Shown here one piece after another: positions 1-15,300 of a stretch of DNA of 64,000 nucleotides. The notes beneath the pieces are model-generated. The model was not told where the DNA came from, did not search any database, and saw only the letters and a program-made list of their open reading frames with translations. The position numbers and the translations under genes were made by a program. The first letter of the stretch is position 1. Every line of letters begins with the position of its first letter. Source of the DNA: Rhizoctonia solani (Eukaryota > Basidiomycota > Agaricomycetes > Cantharellales > Ceratobasidiaceae); contig NC_057375.1 in assembly GCF_016906535.1 (NCBI RefSeq), positions 1,798,001 to 1,862,000 on the forward strand, given 5' to 3'.

Positions 1-3135
<3,135 letters not shown>

Positions 3136-3572
3136 AATTTAGAAGGTGGTTCCACGTGTACGCAAGGAATCAGGTGTTGCATGTATTAGTAAAGCATCAC
3201 AACTCTGTCTACTTGGGCTCTTGTGGCTCCGTGCAGCCGGCAGTATATCATACGTATGGGGGTATGGATGTATGTAAGAGTGCGCATACATGAATACTGC
3301 CAGAAATCATCGTGGATGGGGGATCCGGTACGAAGTGTGCGGATGGAAGCTGGGGCATCGAGACGCGAGCAGAACTCGCAGGTGGGTGGCCGATCCTGAC
3401 GATAGCCGAGGAGATGGAAGGTACGATGCGTGACAAACACCCAGGGGAAATCACGATTCACGAAGGAAGGGAAGCCAATTTAATCGAATGGGCAGGTCGA
3501 TGGGAAAGAAGAAAACTAGGGAGCGCGGTGAGGAATCAAACGCATTGTGGAAGTCTGGTCGAATGAGTTGAA
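3136..3572. other. Intergenic, no supported gene
   Basis: Downstream of the transporter stop. Short open frames exist on both strands, for example 3312-3566 (+), but none has a recognisable domain or splice support. Probably the transporter 3' UTR and spacer. Confidence 0.5.
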
Positions 3573-4364
3573 ATGATGATCACGTGCACTCCGGAATCGG
3601 CCTCTACAGTTAACCAAAACGCTCAGTGCTCATACCGCTCAGCCAAAAATCTGCCGAGAAGGCCTCGCTTCCCACCTGCGGCTACTCGTTGCCCCGCGCC
3701 ATCTTGGCCGGTCCCGCTATTTCCTACGCTCTCGCCCTTACGATTCCTTCTTTCGCTCTTTCTCTCGCCTGTGTTGCTACCTCTCCTTGTGCTGTGTCTG
3801 GTGTCTCTCGCGCGTTGGCGTCTCCTTATACTATTTCTGAGCGGTTTGCTTTGTTCGCATGTAGCTCCTATTAGTTAATAATAGAAATGTATTAAAAAAT
3901 GATGATAATGATCACGTGACTGCGTTTTTTAAATACATTTCCACCCGGAGACCGACGGGAGCTACATACGAACAAAGGCAAACTACTCAACAGCACGAAA
4001 GGAAACAGCGCTGTAAAAGAACCTCCCCGAAACAGACCACCAACAAAGATGAAGCGCAAAGAGCCTAGCAACAGAAAACAAAAAAGAAACTGCCTTCCTG
4101 GCATTAAGAACGGCACGCCAACGTAAATTAGCAGCAAAGTCCAATGCCAGATTGAGAGATAAACTTAGAGACCGCTCTCAATCCTTCGGTTGTACCAAAG
4201 AGATCGATAGCTTTGAGTTCTTGCGATACTTTCATGAGATGTTTCCGACTGTCTTCTAACAGCGGACAGTGGAATAATAAGTACGGGCCAAGTACCTCGG
4301 GGCCCTCTGACGTGCGTCTCCGCAGGCTCCGATCCACAGCCCCTACGTCTGACCCACGAGTCAT
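3573..4364. mobile_element. LINE (non-LTR retrotransposon) debris, two convergent 3' ends
   Basis: The - strand frame 4364-4128 reads like the extreme C-terminus of a fungal LINE reverse transcriptase: an LLFHCP zinc-ribbon-like motif followed by an LFGTTEGLRAVSKFI tail. A segment at about 3840-3875 (+) and one at about 3955-3985 (-) are near-identical inverted copies (GTAGCTCC flanked by TTTGTTCG). Each is followed by a short AT-rich tail with ATGATGATAAT or TTTAAATAC-like sequence, as expected of two truncated LINE 3' ends inserted head to head. A pyrimidine-rich stretch (3601-3850) precedes the first. No intact ORF remains. Family assignment rests on the C-terminal RT motif only. Confidence 0.6.
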
Positions 4365-4859
4365 CCTTGCGTCTGTGTCATAGGCTCATCCTCACATATC
4401 CTCGGATGACTACGTCTCTTTTTTATCTACTGTGATCGACGATATGGCCTTTCGATACCTTCGTGTGTTGGGGCTTGAGTTGTTACTTGAGAGTGGAAGA
4501 GATAGATATATGGACATGATCCTTAGCTATATACAGATAGGGGACCACCAAGTCAACAAAATGCAATAATTGTTGGTTCTCATGAACAAATGACTCCTGG
4601 ATATCGCGATGTGGGCGTAGTTAAAGGACTTCTATAATTTTGTCCACGAAGGAATCGTCTCGAACGCGGATTATTGGGCCTCTTGAATTTCAGATCTCAT
4701 TGAAAGGGAGGAGCCAAACTAGACGTGCATAAATGCATGGGTATAGCTGGGTATGTATTACCATATCATCGACGATCAAGCCTATCACTACAGACAATCA
4801 GAATGAGGATATATTTCATCATGCAAAACCTTTCATAGCTGAACGAGACACTGCTTCCT
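4365..4859. other. Intergenic, nothing recognised
   Basis: AT-rich spacer between LINE debris and the stop codon of the first transcription factor gene. No coding signal seen. Confidence 0.4.
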
Positions 4860-6939
4860 TTAGAAAGATACCCTCCAATCATCCCAGGTGACCGGTCGGC
4901 CTTCAGCATCGACTATATTCCAGATTCGTTCCAAGCACGAAGAAGTGCTGCTCCCGCTGTACTTGAATGCTTCTACACCATTTATTCGCTCCAGAATAGT
5001 AGTACGATCAACGATGTTACGCGCGATGAATCCTGCCTGTAACATAACAAGACGTAAGGGCACACTGGTCAAGTAACACGATTTATGCCATACCATGACA
5101 AGGCCCATCATAAGGAACGAGTCGGGAACACGGCCCGGCTTCACTCTGTTGATCGCACTCAGAAATCTTGACAGCGCTTGCACGACCCGACGGTCTTCGG
5201 CATTTGCTCTGCATACACCCTGATATAAGCCACACATTTGAGACTTGTTGTGACCACGAGCAAACCCGAATCAACACATACCATATACAAGTAGATATAT
5301 CCGACTTCGCGCCAGCACTCCTGAACCACAGCCCTTGCAAGAGCTGTGTGCGAGTCACTGGAGATGGTCGGGAGGGGCACAAAGCTCTGAAGCATGGCCT
5401 CAAGCTCGTCGAGCTCCCTGGGTTCCCAAGTGAGGCTGCGTCGCAAAGCGCCGATCCTTGCGAACGCAAGAGTGATCTGGTCGGGAATGCCGCGCGCCCA
5501 CTGTATTCCTACGTCGTCGCTGAAAGCCAGCACAGATGATTCCAGTTTGGGGTCGATTGTAACATCATATTGAAAGGTCGTCGACCTGGGAGCCATAACA
5601 CTCGAAAACAGATCCATTATAGCATAGTCGCGGAGAGAGTCGACAGGGTGCAGGAACAGCGTTTGCAAGTGTACTTGATTTCCTGGCGAGCCTGGACATA
5701 GCCAGCGAAACACGGGTGCAGCTTCCCTCAAAATTTCCATTCCAGCTACCATATTATTGCAAATAGCCAAAATAGATACCAACTGCACCCTACTATAAGC
5801 TCTCCAACAAATAAAAGGTGAACATGAACCAGCTTACTCCTAGGGCACTATCAAGCACATTGGTTGCATTTAGTATCTTGGTCTCGCAGGGGTCACGAGA
5901 AGGGACCAAGGCAATATCGTGCCGAAGTCGCGCCTGCAGGACAGAAACCATTGTCGAGCACGCACGGGTATAGATGACATCTGTCGACCTGCTCTTGGCT
6001 AGCCTTCTAACAAGATTTGCCATCAGAGTGATCGTCCAGCGTGACTCTATCGAGCTTCCATAGTGCTTCACAATAGCATCCTTGGACCTCCGTGCAACTC
6101 GTACGGGGTCGTATGCGGTCCGCTGTATCCAGGCCGCGTCTGGGAAGGCTGTTAGCGTGGCTGTTGCTAGATACAGGGAGATATGCTTACAGCTTTCGAG
6201 TATAAAGGAGAGAGTGTTACTTGCTGAGTTCTTGTCAAGCACCAGTGAGCCAAAGATGACTCGCCTGACGTCTTCAGAGTCTTGGGTACTGTGAACATAG
6301 GGATCTGTGTGACAGCTCTGGTCTGATAGCAGAGGGGGAGGAAGTTGTTGGCAGAGGTCGAAATGTTCATAACTGGAAGTAACTGAAGAAAAGTCATGTG
6401 TTTGTGTTTTGAGTGTCTGGAATGCAGAGTTTGGTCCTGTTCCCATATGAAAGTGGTCATCATAGGCCGCTTTGGTTTGGGAGGTTGTGCCCGGTTGATG
6501 TGTCCAATTTGTATGATCTATATATCCATGAATCGTGTCCAAGGGTAAAGATGCTTCAGAGGAGCTTGATGCTCTTGAAGCCCGAGTGTGAGTTGCTACG
6601 TCGAAATAACGTTCCATAGAACCAGTGATGGATGAGTCTTCGGTAGTCTTTGTTGGAATTTCTGCAAGAATCTTTTGTTTCTGGGAGATTAATGTTGGAC
6701 AGGGCTTTTTTGGACACTTTGTGCGCTTTACTGGGTCAAAAAAAATAAAATCATACCCAGGACATTGTATCCCAGAGTTCTTGCATCGCTCGCAACCCGG
6801 TTTAGCCTCATCACACTTTTTGCGCCTGAATGGACAGTATTACTACTAGTTATTTTAACATGACTGTGGATAATAAATACACATACTTTGCTCTACAAGC
6901 CGAGCACCCACTTCTGGACCTTACTTGGGAGGGCGACAT
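4860..6939 (-). CDS. Zn(II)2Cys6 fungal transcription factor, copy 1
   Basis: Nuclear DNA-binding regulator of about 614 aa. Exons on the - strand: 6939-6887, 6825-5838, 5782-5282, 5219-5094 and 5036-4860, all phases closing. The binuclear cluster is split by intron 1 and joins to give Cys12-x2-Cys15-x6-Cys22-x6-Cys29-x2-Cys32-x6-Cys39, the canonical spacing. A low-complexity linker follows, then a long helical middle region of the Fungal_trans type, ending WDDWRVSF. The ATG at 6939 is the only one placing the first CxxC about 12 residues in. The 62-nt third intron (5220-5281) was preferred to a 38-nt alternative because it restores the family motif YLYM-GVC. The gene is duplicated at 9188-11280 with the same orientation and intron positions. 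Its target genes cannot be told from sequence. Confidence 0.85.
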
Positions 6940-7339
6940 TGACTGTGTGCCCCTGGTTGAAGATGATGCCTACTTTATGTGTGGGCGTCATACTTAATCT
7001 TATCCTTACAGAAGTGCAATGTTTGTAGCATATGTTCGGAAGTTAAGGTGGAAGCATTTCAGCCCTGCCGCAGTAACCAGGCAAATGAATTTGCGCCTAA
7101 GCTTGACTACAGCAGCCTATAGATCCAGAATCACCGTAATATATACCGACATGATTCAATGCTATTTCAAGCAACTAGCCTATATATACCTACTTAGTCG
7201 CTGAAGTGGCGTTAATGCTTCGAGCCTCATCATAAAACTATGTTCTAAGATCCACTGAGCTCGATCAAGCTCTTCTGAAGCCGTGAGATCCCGCTAATCA
7301 CTCGCTTCTTTCGACAGTTTCCGGGCGTTCAGAATGAAT

Positions 7340-9187
7340 TCAAATGTATTTATTGCGCATTTTGAGTGTAATTTCCATATAACACAATGTACATATACTC
7401 TTGCTCAAACGCATTTAGGAACAGCTACCTGTCGTCACCACTTTCATCCTCTTGCCCCTTGCCGTGCTTCGACCCGTACCTCTCTCCGTTGCTTTTACGC
7501 GACTCTGCATCACCTCTATATCACCACATGACAGCCCCAATATTACCATGCATTTGTTGTACCTACTCGCGCCGGAAAATCTATGTGTGGCTATTTGCCG
7601 GTGCTCGGGCTGTTGGATCACACAATCGGTCGGTCGGACCTATTGCCTGTGCACACCTCTTGTATTTATTACATTTTATTTTAGGTTATCATTATCGTTT
7701 TTTGCTCTTTCTACGTTTCGCGTTTTGCTGTTCAAGCGCACAGCCGCTTTCTACGGGCGCCTGTGGCCTAACTAGATACATCCGCCCATATATATGTATA
7801 GCCAACGCTTCCCTGCTTCACTTACTCACATCCCACGCATCGACAATGACAAGTCGCTCAATCATCCATTTATATTGTCCCGTTTTCCGGTGCTCGTTGC
7901 TAGGTCAACCGCCTCGTATTTATGTGTCTAACATGGCCATACCCATAACATGGAGCGTTCCCAGACCATCCATCACGGATGCAGCGGCAACTGGTGGCTG
8001 GACGTCGCCTTCGATGACCTGCTCCCCGTCTGTGTCCGTGCCACCCAGCCTGCGGCCGCCGGGACGGGGGACCCTGATTGCCGCAGTCTTGAGTAGTCCG
8101 GCAAACCTCCCTGGGCTACCCATCACGGACTCTCTTACTTGTACCTGGGGAATGTCAACGGGTGCTGGTTTACGTGGATAGTGATCGGGTTGACAATCAA
8201 ATGGTACCAAGGACCCGGTGGCTGTGTCGTGGCTGTGAAGCTTGTGTAAGTACGGATTTAATTTACTCAAGGTTTCAAAACCTGATTAATGTTGGGCTTC
8301 AAACAAACTTTATGCCCGTGGTACAAATCTCGGTGGCTGCATGTCAACAGCGGTGCTCAATCAAAAACTCGATGCACACACCAAGCTCCAAGTAATTAAT
8401 ACCACAGCTATGTTGCACGGCTTGGGTCTGCCTCACCACCATTGCTCATTCCTACTGCAAGCACAGCAAGCCCGAGCATACCTGCGCGTAGATTTTCTCC
8501 AAAGGGAGTCCAAGATTTGTGTGTTTACTAAACTAATTTAAGTCAACTTCATTAGCACTTAATCCCCAGTCAACCCAGTCGAAACGGCTATATATGCGGG
8601 TCCCTACAACATTTGCGGATTGAAGTGTAGTTGAAACAAGCTCTGGCCCTCTTTGCATCCCGCTTTGAATCCATGTTTGAGTCCCACAACCTCCAAGTCC
8701 AAGGCTGGCTCTGTCCCTTGATAAATGGTTCTCGGCATCTTGACCGCGCCTTGCGGGTACTTGACCAATAGCTATTCCACCTATTTGGCTGACTATTTCG
8801 TTTAACCTTTTTGGTCGATGCGGGCTGCGCTTTTCTGGGAAGACATATGACATTCAACTATTGGCAGCGCGCTTAAATTGAGGATACTTATGATGACACA
8901 TAAAGATTCCGGTGTACCCTCTGAGTCCCTTGCATGATCAATTGTGGGTACGGAGCTCGCTACCTATCGGAATCAAAGACGCCTGTGCCCAAAGCTGACT
9001 GAGCGGTGTGGATACTGGTGGATACTGGTGCGGGGTAACTATTTCCTTGCCTAAACTTGTACCGCGTGCAGAGCCTACACATCATACATACGAGAGTGCC
9101 AGGCCAAATCATATGTTAAATTAAAGTTTATTGCTACAAACAAAGCCAGGGATCGCATATCTTTCATCACATATAACGTTTTGCAGT
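7340..9187. other. Spacer between tandem transcription factor genes
   Basis: Holds the upstream region of copy 1, which resembles the upstream region of copy 2 at about 11290-11700, so the duplication unit extends past the coding part. A GC-richer block at about 7950-8200 gives open frames on both strands (116 aa on -, 7920-8270), but I recognise no domain. A short tandem repeat GGATACTGGT occurs twice at about 9008-9029. Confidence 0.4.
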
Positions 9188-11280
9188 TCAACGAGAAACT
9201 GCCTTGTCTAGAAAAGGTATTCTCCAGTCAGCCCAGACCGACGGTCGGCTCTCAGCATCAACTGTGTTCCAGATTTGTTCCAACCTTGAACAAATACTGT
9301 TCCCGCTGTACTTTACTTCTTCCACACCGCGTATTCGATCTATGATGATAGCACGATCAGCGTTATTACGCGCAACTAGTCCTGACTACAAGAGGGGTGA
9401 GAATCGAGTGCGCACTATCCAAACAGTACAAATCTTAACGTACAATTATAAGGCCCATCATAAGGAACGAGTCGGGAACACGGCCCGGCTTCACTCTGTT
9501 GATCGCACTCAGAAATCTTGACAGCGCTTCTACAACCCGACGGTCTTCGGCATTTGCTCTGCATACACCCTGATATAAGCCACACATTTGAGACTTGTTG
9601 GGACCACGAGCAAACCCGAATCAACACATACCATATACAAGTAGATATATCCGACTTCGCGCCAGCACTCCTGAACCACAGCCCTTGCAAGAGCTGTGTG
9701 CGAGTCACTGGAGATGGTCGGGAGGGGCACAAAGCTCTGAAGCATGGCCTCAAGCTCGTCGAGCTCCCTGGGTTCCCAAGTGAGGCTGCGTTGCAGAGAG
9801 CTGATCCTTGCGAACGCAAGAGTGATCTGGTCGGGAATGCCGCGCGCCCACTGTATTCCTACGTCGTCACTGAAAGCCAACACAGATGATTCCAGTTTGG
9901 GGTCGATTGTAGCATCATATTGAAAGATCGTCGGTCTGGGAACTATAATACTCGAAAACAGATCCATTATAGCATGGTCGCGGAGAGAGTCGACAGGGTG
10001 CAGGAACAGCGTTTGCAAGTGTACTTGATTTCCTGGCGAGCCTGGACATAGCCAGCGAAACACGGGTGCAGCTTCCCCCAGGGTTTTCATTCCGGCTACT
10101 ATGCTACCGGAGGTAGTCAAAATAGATGCCAACTACACCCTAATATAAGCTCTCCAACAAATAAAAGGTGAACATGAACCAGCTTACTCCTAGGGCGCTA
10201 TCAAACACGTTGGTTGCCTTGAGCATCTCGGTTTCGCAGGGGTCACGAGAAACGACAAATGCAATATCGTGCCGAAGCCGTGCCTGTAGGGCAGAAACCA
10301 TTGTCGAGCACGCACGGGTATAGATGACATCTGTCGACCTGCTCTTGGCTAGCCTTCTAACAAGATTTGCCATCAGAGTGATCGTCCAGCGTGACTCTAT
10401 CGAGCTTCCATAGTGCTTCACAATAGCATCCTTGGACCTCCGTGCAACTCGTACGGGGTCGTATGCGGCCCGCTGTATCCAAGCCGCGTCTGGGAAGGCT
10501 GTTAGCGTGGCTGTTGCTAGATACAGGGAGATATGCTTACAGCTTTCGAGTATAAAGGAGAGAGTGTTACTTGCTGAGTTCTTGTCAAGCACCAGTGAGC
10601 CAAAGATGACTCGCCTGACGTCTTCAGAGTCTTGGGCACTGTAAACACGGAGATCGGAACTACAGGGCTGATCCAATGACGGAGGAGGAAGAAGTTGCTG
10701 GCCGAGGTCGGAATGTTCGTAACTGGAAGTGCCTGAAGAATAAACATGCGTCTGTTCCTTAAGTATGTGGAAGGTGGAATTTGGTTCTGTTCCCATATGA
10801 AAGTGATCACCATAGGCTACTCCGGCCCGGTAGGTCGAGTTTAATTGGTGGGCGCGAGTTATATCCTCCCTGTGGTTATCAATCATATCTGAGAGCAAAG
10901 ATGTTTCAGATAAGCCAAAATTGCCAGAAGTGTGAACGGTTACGTCGAAAGGGGATTTTATAGAACCAACGACGGATGAACTTTCGGCAACCTCTGAGGA
11001 AGTATCTGTGGGAATGCTTTGTCGCTGTGTGTTTAATGTTGGAATGGGCTTTTTCGCGCACTTTGTGCGCTTTACTGGGTCACAAGCAATAAAAGCGTAT
11101 CCAGGACACTGTATCCCAGAGCCCTCGCATCGCTGGCAGCCCGGTTTAGTCTCATCACATTTTTTACGCCTGAATGGACAGTATTATTGTTGGTTGAGGT
11201 ATAACGACGGGCGATAAGCATACGTACTTTGTTCTACAAGCTGAGCATCCACTCCTGGACCTTATTTGGGAAGGCGGCAT
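9188..11280 (-). CDS. Zn(II)2Cys6 fungal transcription factor, copy 2
   Basis: Paralogue of 4860-6939, about 619 aa. Exons: 11280-11228, 11169-10188, 10132-9632, 9569-9444 and 9385-9188. All four introns are at the same codons as in copy 1. The six cluster cysteines are at the same residues (12, 15, 22, 29, 32, 39), with neighbouring substitutions such as DET for DEA. The central part is almost identical to copy 1 at DNA level, intron sequence included, while the linker after the zinc cluster and the last exon have diverged; the C-terminus is longer and ends at a different stop (9188-9190). Both copies look functional. The duplicate may have acquired different binding or activation behaviour through its diverged linker, but that is inference. 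Confidence 0.85.
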
Positions 11281-12329
11281 TGACTATATGTACTTGGTTG
11301 ACGGTGGAGGCCTATTTATGTATGAGTTCCAGGTTCATGTTTGACTCTGTTGATGAAGAAGTGCAGTGTTTGTAGAACACATTGTACCAATGGGTAGTGG
11401 AGGCGAAAGTGACTCATTCCAATCACTGCAGTAACCAGGCAAACGAATTTGCGCCCAAGCCGAGTTATAGATCAAGAAGTAACCAATTATATACAAGCAT
11501 GATTCCTGCAATACAGGTTTAACTTACTGTATAAATTCGCAAACGATCGCTGGAGCAATCTTACTGGTTCGAGCTTAATCAGAGTGCCACCTTCCTGGGG
11601 CTTGGTAAACCCTTTGGAAGCTGCTGCGAAACCTCGTTAATTCATACTGCTCACTTCTGACAGTTTCCAGGAGTTTAGGAGAATTTTCGATGCTACTATT
11701 GGCGTACTTGCCGTTTCATATATCACATTGAACACACTTTTCACACAGCCGAATACACTGCTTAAACACGTTTGAGAGTAGCTCTGGGCGCCAAGGGATA
11801 GATAAGCACTCCCTCTCTATTAGCAAGTGTCCCACGGCTCACACCCCTTGATCATGCAAGCCGATGAGTACTCAGCCAGCACCTACGAGTCAAGTCAATA
11901 ATCTCCTGAACGGCCTGGATACAAATGATTTTTCGCAAAATACACCATTCTAACGATCAAAATTGATTGTGTGGGAGTACCTCTGGGTAGGGTTAAATTT
12001 CGCGTGGTTCAGGTCGGCCTGCTCACATGGGTGCATGATCGAAAGCAGTATAAAAACGAATCGATTGCAGCTATAGAAATTAGCTTAGAGCTATTGTAGC
12101 TTAGCAACATGAACAAAGAAAAGAGAAAGAGTAAAGATCCTAGATTGAGCATGGAAGTGAGCATAGGGGTACAGTGAAAGGCATAGGAATCGTCGCAGCA
12201 AGTCATGAAAGAGCGTATATAGTCAGAGTGAGAAACGAGAAACTGCGGACGATTCCCTGGCCCAGAGCAGCGCTACTGTACATGAGAATACATTGCAGTC
12301 ATGACCATATCACTTTCATTCTGGCGACT
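11281..12329. other. Intergenic between TF copy 2 and the Ser-rich gene
   Basis: Contains the upstream region of TF copy 2, sharing scattered blocks with 6940-7340, such as the CAGTAACCAGGCAAA motif near 7073 and 11434. The rest is the 3' flank of the next gene. No coding feature seen. Confidence 0.4.
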
Positions 12330-15300
12330 TCATACACGAAGAGCCGAGGGACGGGCGGTACCAGACGCAACACGCCCCTTGGGACGCGGACGATTGATGC
12401 GGAGGTTGTGGCTGTTGCTGGTTGCAGACGCATTCAGCCTTGACCATCAAGCAAAGAGTAAAAGTTTACTTACTTAGACATCGTACCAAGCGCCTCGTTC
12501 TCCTTAGCAGAAGTAGACTGGGTCCCTGTGGCGTTTCCATTAGCCGGGCCCGAGGACGGCTTCTTGCCCAAGCCCAGAGCGCTACGATTTCCCGAACCTG
12601 CTCGTGGCCGCAAAGCCGATTTCGCATGCTTATCTCCTATAGTCGACACAGTCTGCACGTTCACGACAAGTGGGGATAAAGGCACCGTAGTAGCAATTGA
12701 ACGGGCACCAGGTCCAGGACTGAGCAAACCCGTACCTGTGTGTGCGAGGTATGGGGATTCAGGAACAGGACGAGAACGCGAGACAGTGTCGTTCATAGGA
12801 GGGAGCAAAGCAAGCGCATGCTCGACACTCTCCGTGGCCATGCGTGTATGCGGAGACATAGTGCTCTTAAACGAGTGCCGGGCGATATGATAAGGGGAGG
12901 GGCGAGCGCAAGACCGGGGATGGCGAGACCGAGGGCGTCTGTAAACTTCAACAGGAATCTCGTTGTAGACGCTCTGGGAATGATCAATCATAGCCTTGAT
13001 TTCCGATGAGTTCGTTGGAGGGATAAATGCTAAAAGGGATCAGAAAGCGGTTTGGGTTAATACGAGGCGACTTACTAGAAAGTGTAAACCGAGAGAAGTC
13101 CGTGTCCTGCCATATTTTTTGAGAGCGAGCAACTGTTTCTACTGCCTCATTCCGCAAAGCGAGATACCGAGTGACTGCTTCCAGCTGCTCGTTGCTATAG
13201 ACATGTCCAGCACCAATCATTTCGATCATTTCAGCCATCTGTGCATCCGGGTTGATGACGATAACTGATTCCGATACTGAAGAATCTGCGCTTGAATGAC
13301 TCCTGCTCACAAAAGCACTCGCGCCACGGGGTAGGTCATCTTCCGAGATGGACAAGTTTACGGATGAACGAGATAGACGATGACGCTGCTCTTGGGCCCT
13401 GGTGCGTGTGCGGCGACCAGTAGAAGGGGGTGCTTGTGCAAGAATCGAAACGTTTCCAGCTTTAGTTTCCAATCGGGATTTGCTTCTGTTCATATGAGGA
13501 CCACTAAAAATTGGCTCCTCATCCGATAACGGGGGAGTGTCTGGAGGTTCAGCAGTGCAGATCAATCCTGAGCTGCGTTTGCGAACCGAGGTGTTGGTAC
13601 TTCCGACTCCTGGGGACGTGAGCTTGTTGAACATTGAAGGCACTAGTACAGGTTAAGCTTACAAAAACACTAGGCTAACAACTATACTTACTGGGGGTTC
13701 CGCCAGACAAGCTAAACTCCTCGTCATCACTATCGTCGGCCATAGACTGAGAGCCAGCCGGCGGACGGGGTCGAGCAAATGGTCTGGACGGGATGCAGGA
13801 ACGTCCCTTGCTGGGCGAGTATTCAAAGATGGAGTCTGCAGATGACTTTGGTTGAGGAGGGGTCAAGTCCATGGGTTCACCTGTGAGTGCCGACAGAGAT
13901 GCAGCACGGTTTGCCTCAATGTGCTGAGCTCGAGCTATCTCCTTCGCCCGTTTCTCTGCACGCATGCAAGGTGATGCGTCAAGAAGCAAGTTGGTAGCAA
14001 TTGATTTTCGAGGGACTCGTGCTCCATCTGATCCGCCAATCATGCTGACCATTGTGTCATCTTCGCCTGTCGTCTCGCTTTGCATGCTAATAATCGAAAC
14101 GGGACGAAAATTGGGATTGAAGACTTTGCTGCGCCTGCGGCGACGATTGTCGTCCCCGAATATTGAAACAGAGCTGATAGAAGATGGACGGCCCCGCCTT
14201 TCGAATCTACAGTCAGCCATTAGTACAATTATGAACACAAATTCAATAGATCCTTACAGAGAATCAGCATCGATAGAGGAGCGACGTCCGTTGCCATTGC
14301 CAGGAACCTCGAGATAGGAATCATAAGACATGAAGGACATTCGCTGCTGGTCTGCAATGGAAGGTGCATAGGAGTTTCGACGATCCGATACATACGAAAG
14401 TCTTCGTTCTGGTGCGTACGAATATCCTGTATAATCCTCGTATCCAGCCTGTTGCCCTGCCGATCCATCACTGTTGGCCGGGGACGCCATAATCGAGGGA
14501 AGAGGTAGCCCAAGTTCGGCACCCATTTGGAACATTTTGTCGCCAAGGCCGGGTCGAGCGAATCGATCAGAATCTTCACCATCTCTCCCTGGTAGTTCGC
14601 CTGTCAATGAAAGCCGCCCAGTGTGATCGTTTTCCATACTATGCACGATTTGTTTGCTGTATGGGCGATTATGGAAGCTCACTGGCGGTGCAGCAAAGGA
14701 AAACGTTGCGGTAGGTTCGTCTCGTCGATGGCTACGACCGCCTCGGAATAAACTAGACCTATCTGAATCCGTAGACAAACGGTGGAGTCGGCGGCGGTTG
14801 GCAGATGGTTCGGGAGCCCGAACTGATTCTTCTATAGCAGATGAAACCTCGTCTAGCTCGCGCATGAGAGTTTCGTAGTCAAATGTCCCGCTCACTCGTG
14901 CATCTGGCAGTCGACCGATGTCGAAGCTACGATCAGGCTGCAAGTATTGGTTCGAATGTTCAGCAGCAGTCTTGGAAGCTTGAGCAAAAGTTGGAGTACG
15001 ATCTTCTGATGAATGTAAATCTCTTTCACTGCGCTGCAAGGGCCGAATAGGACTTTCGAGATTGAGCTGGAGCTGACCCTCGCCAACAGAAGGAAGAGCA
15101 GGTGTCTTGAAGGCGGAGACAAGAACCTCTACAAAACTATTCCTTGATCCACCTTTGAGCTGCCCAAGCTCACCAGTGAAGTCAAATGTAACTTCTTCGT
15201 TGTCGGTCTGTGTATCCTCACGGAGCTCCTCTGGCAACTGGAATTGTACTTTCGAGTTCTGTCGGGTAACCCTAGGTTCCAAGGGGAGCGATGACGAAGA

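Noticed and set aside
5220..5281. Alternative 38-nt intron in transcription factor copy 1
   Set aside because: Also in frame, but too short for this genome and it breaks the YLYM-GVC family motif; the 62-nt intron is conserved in both copies.
7387..8181. 264-aa + strand ORF between the transcription factor genes
   Set aside because: Composition is irregular, a competing - strand frame is equally open, and no domain is seen.
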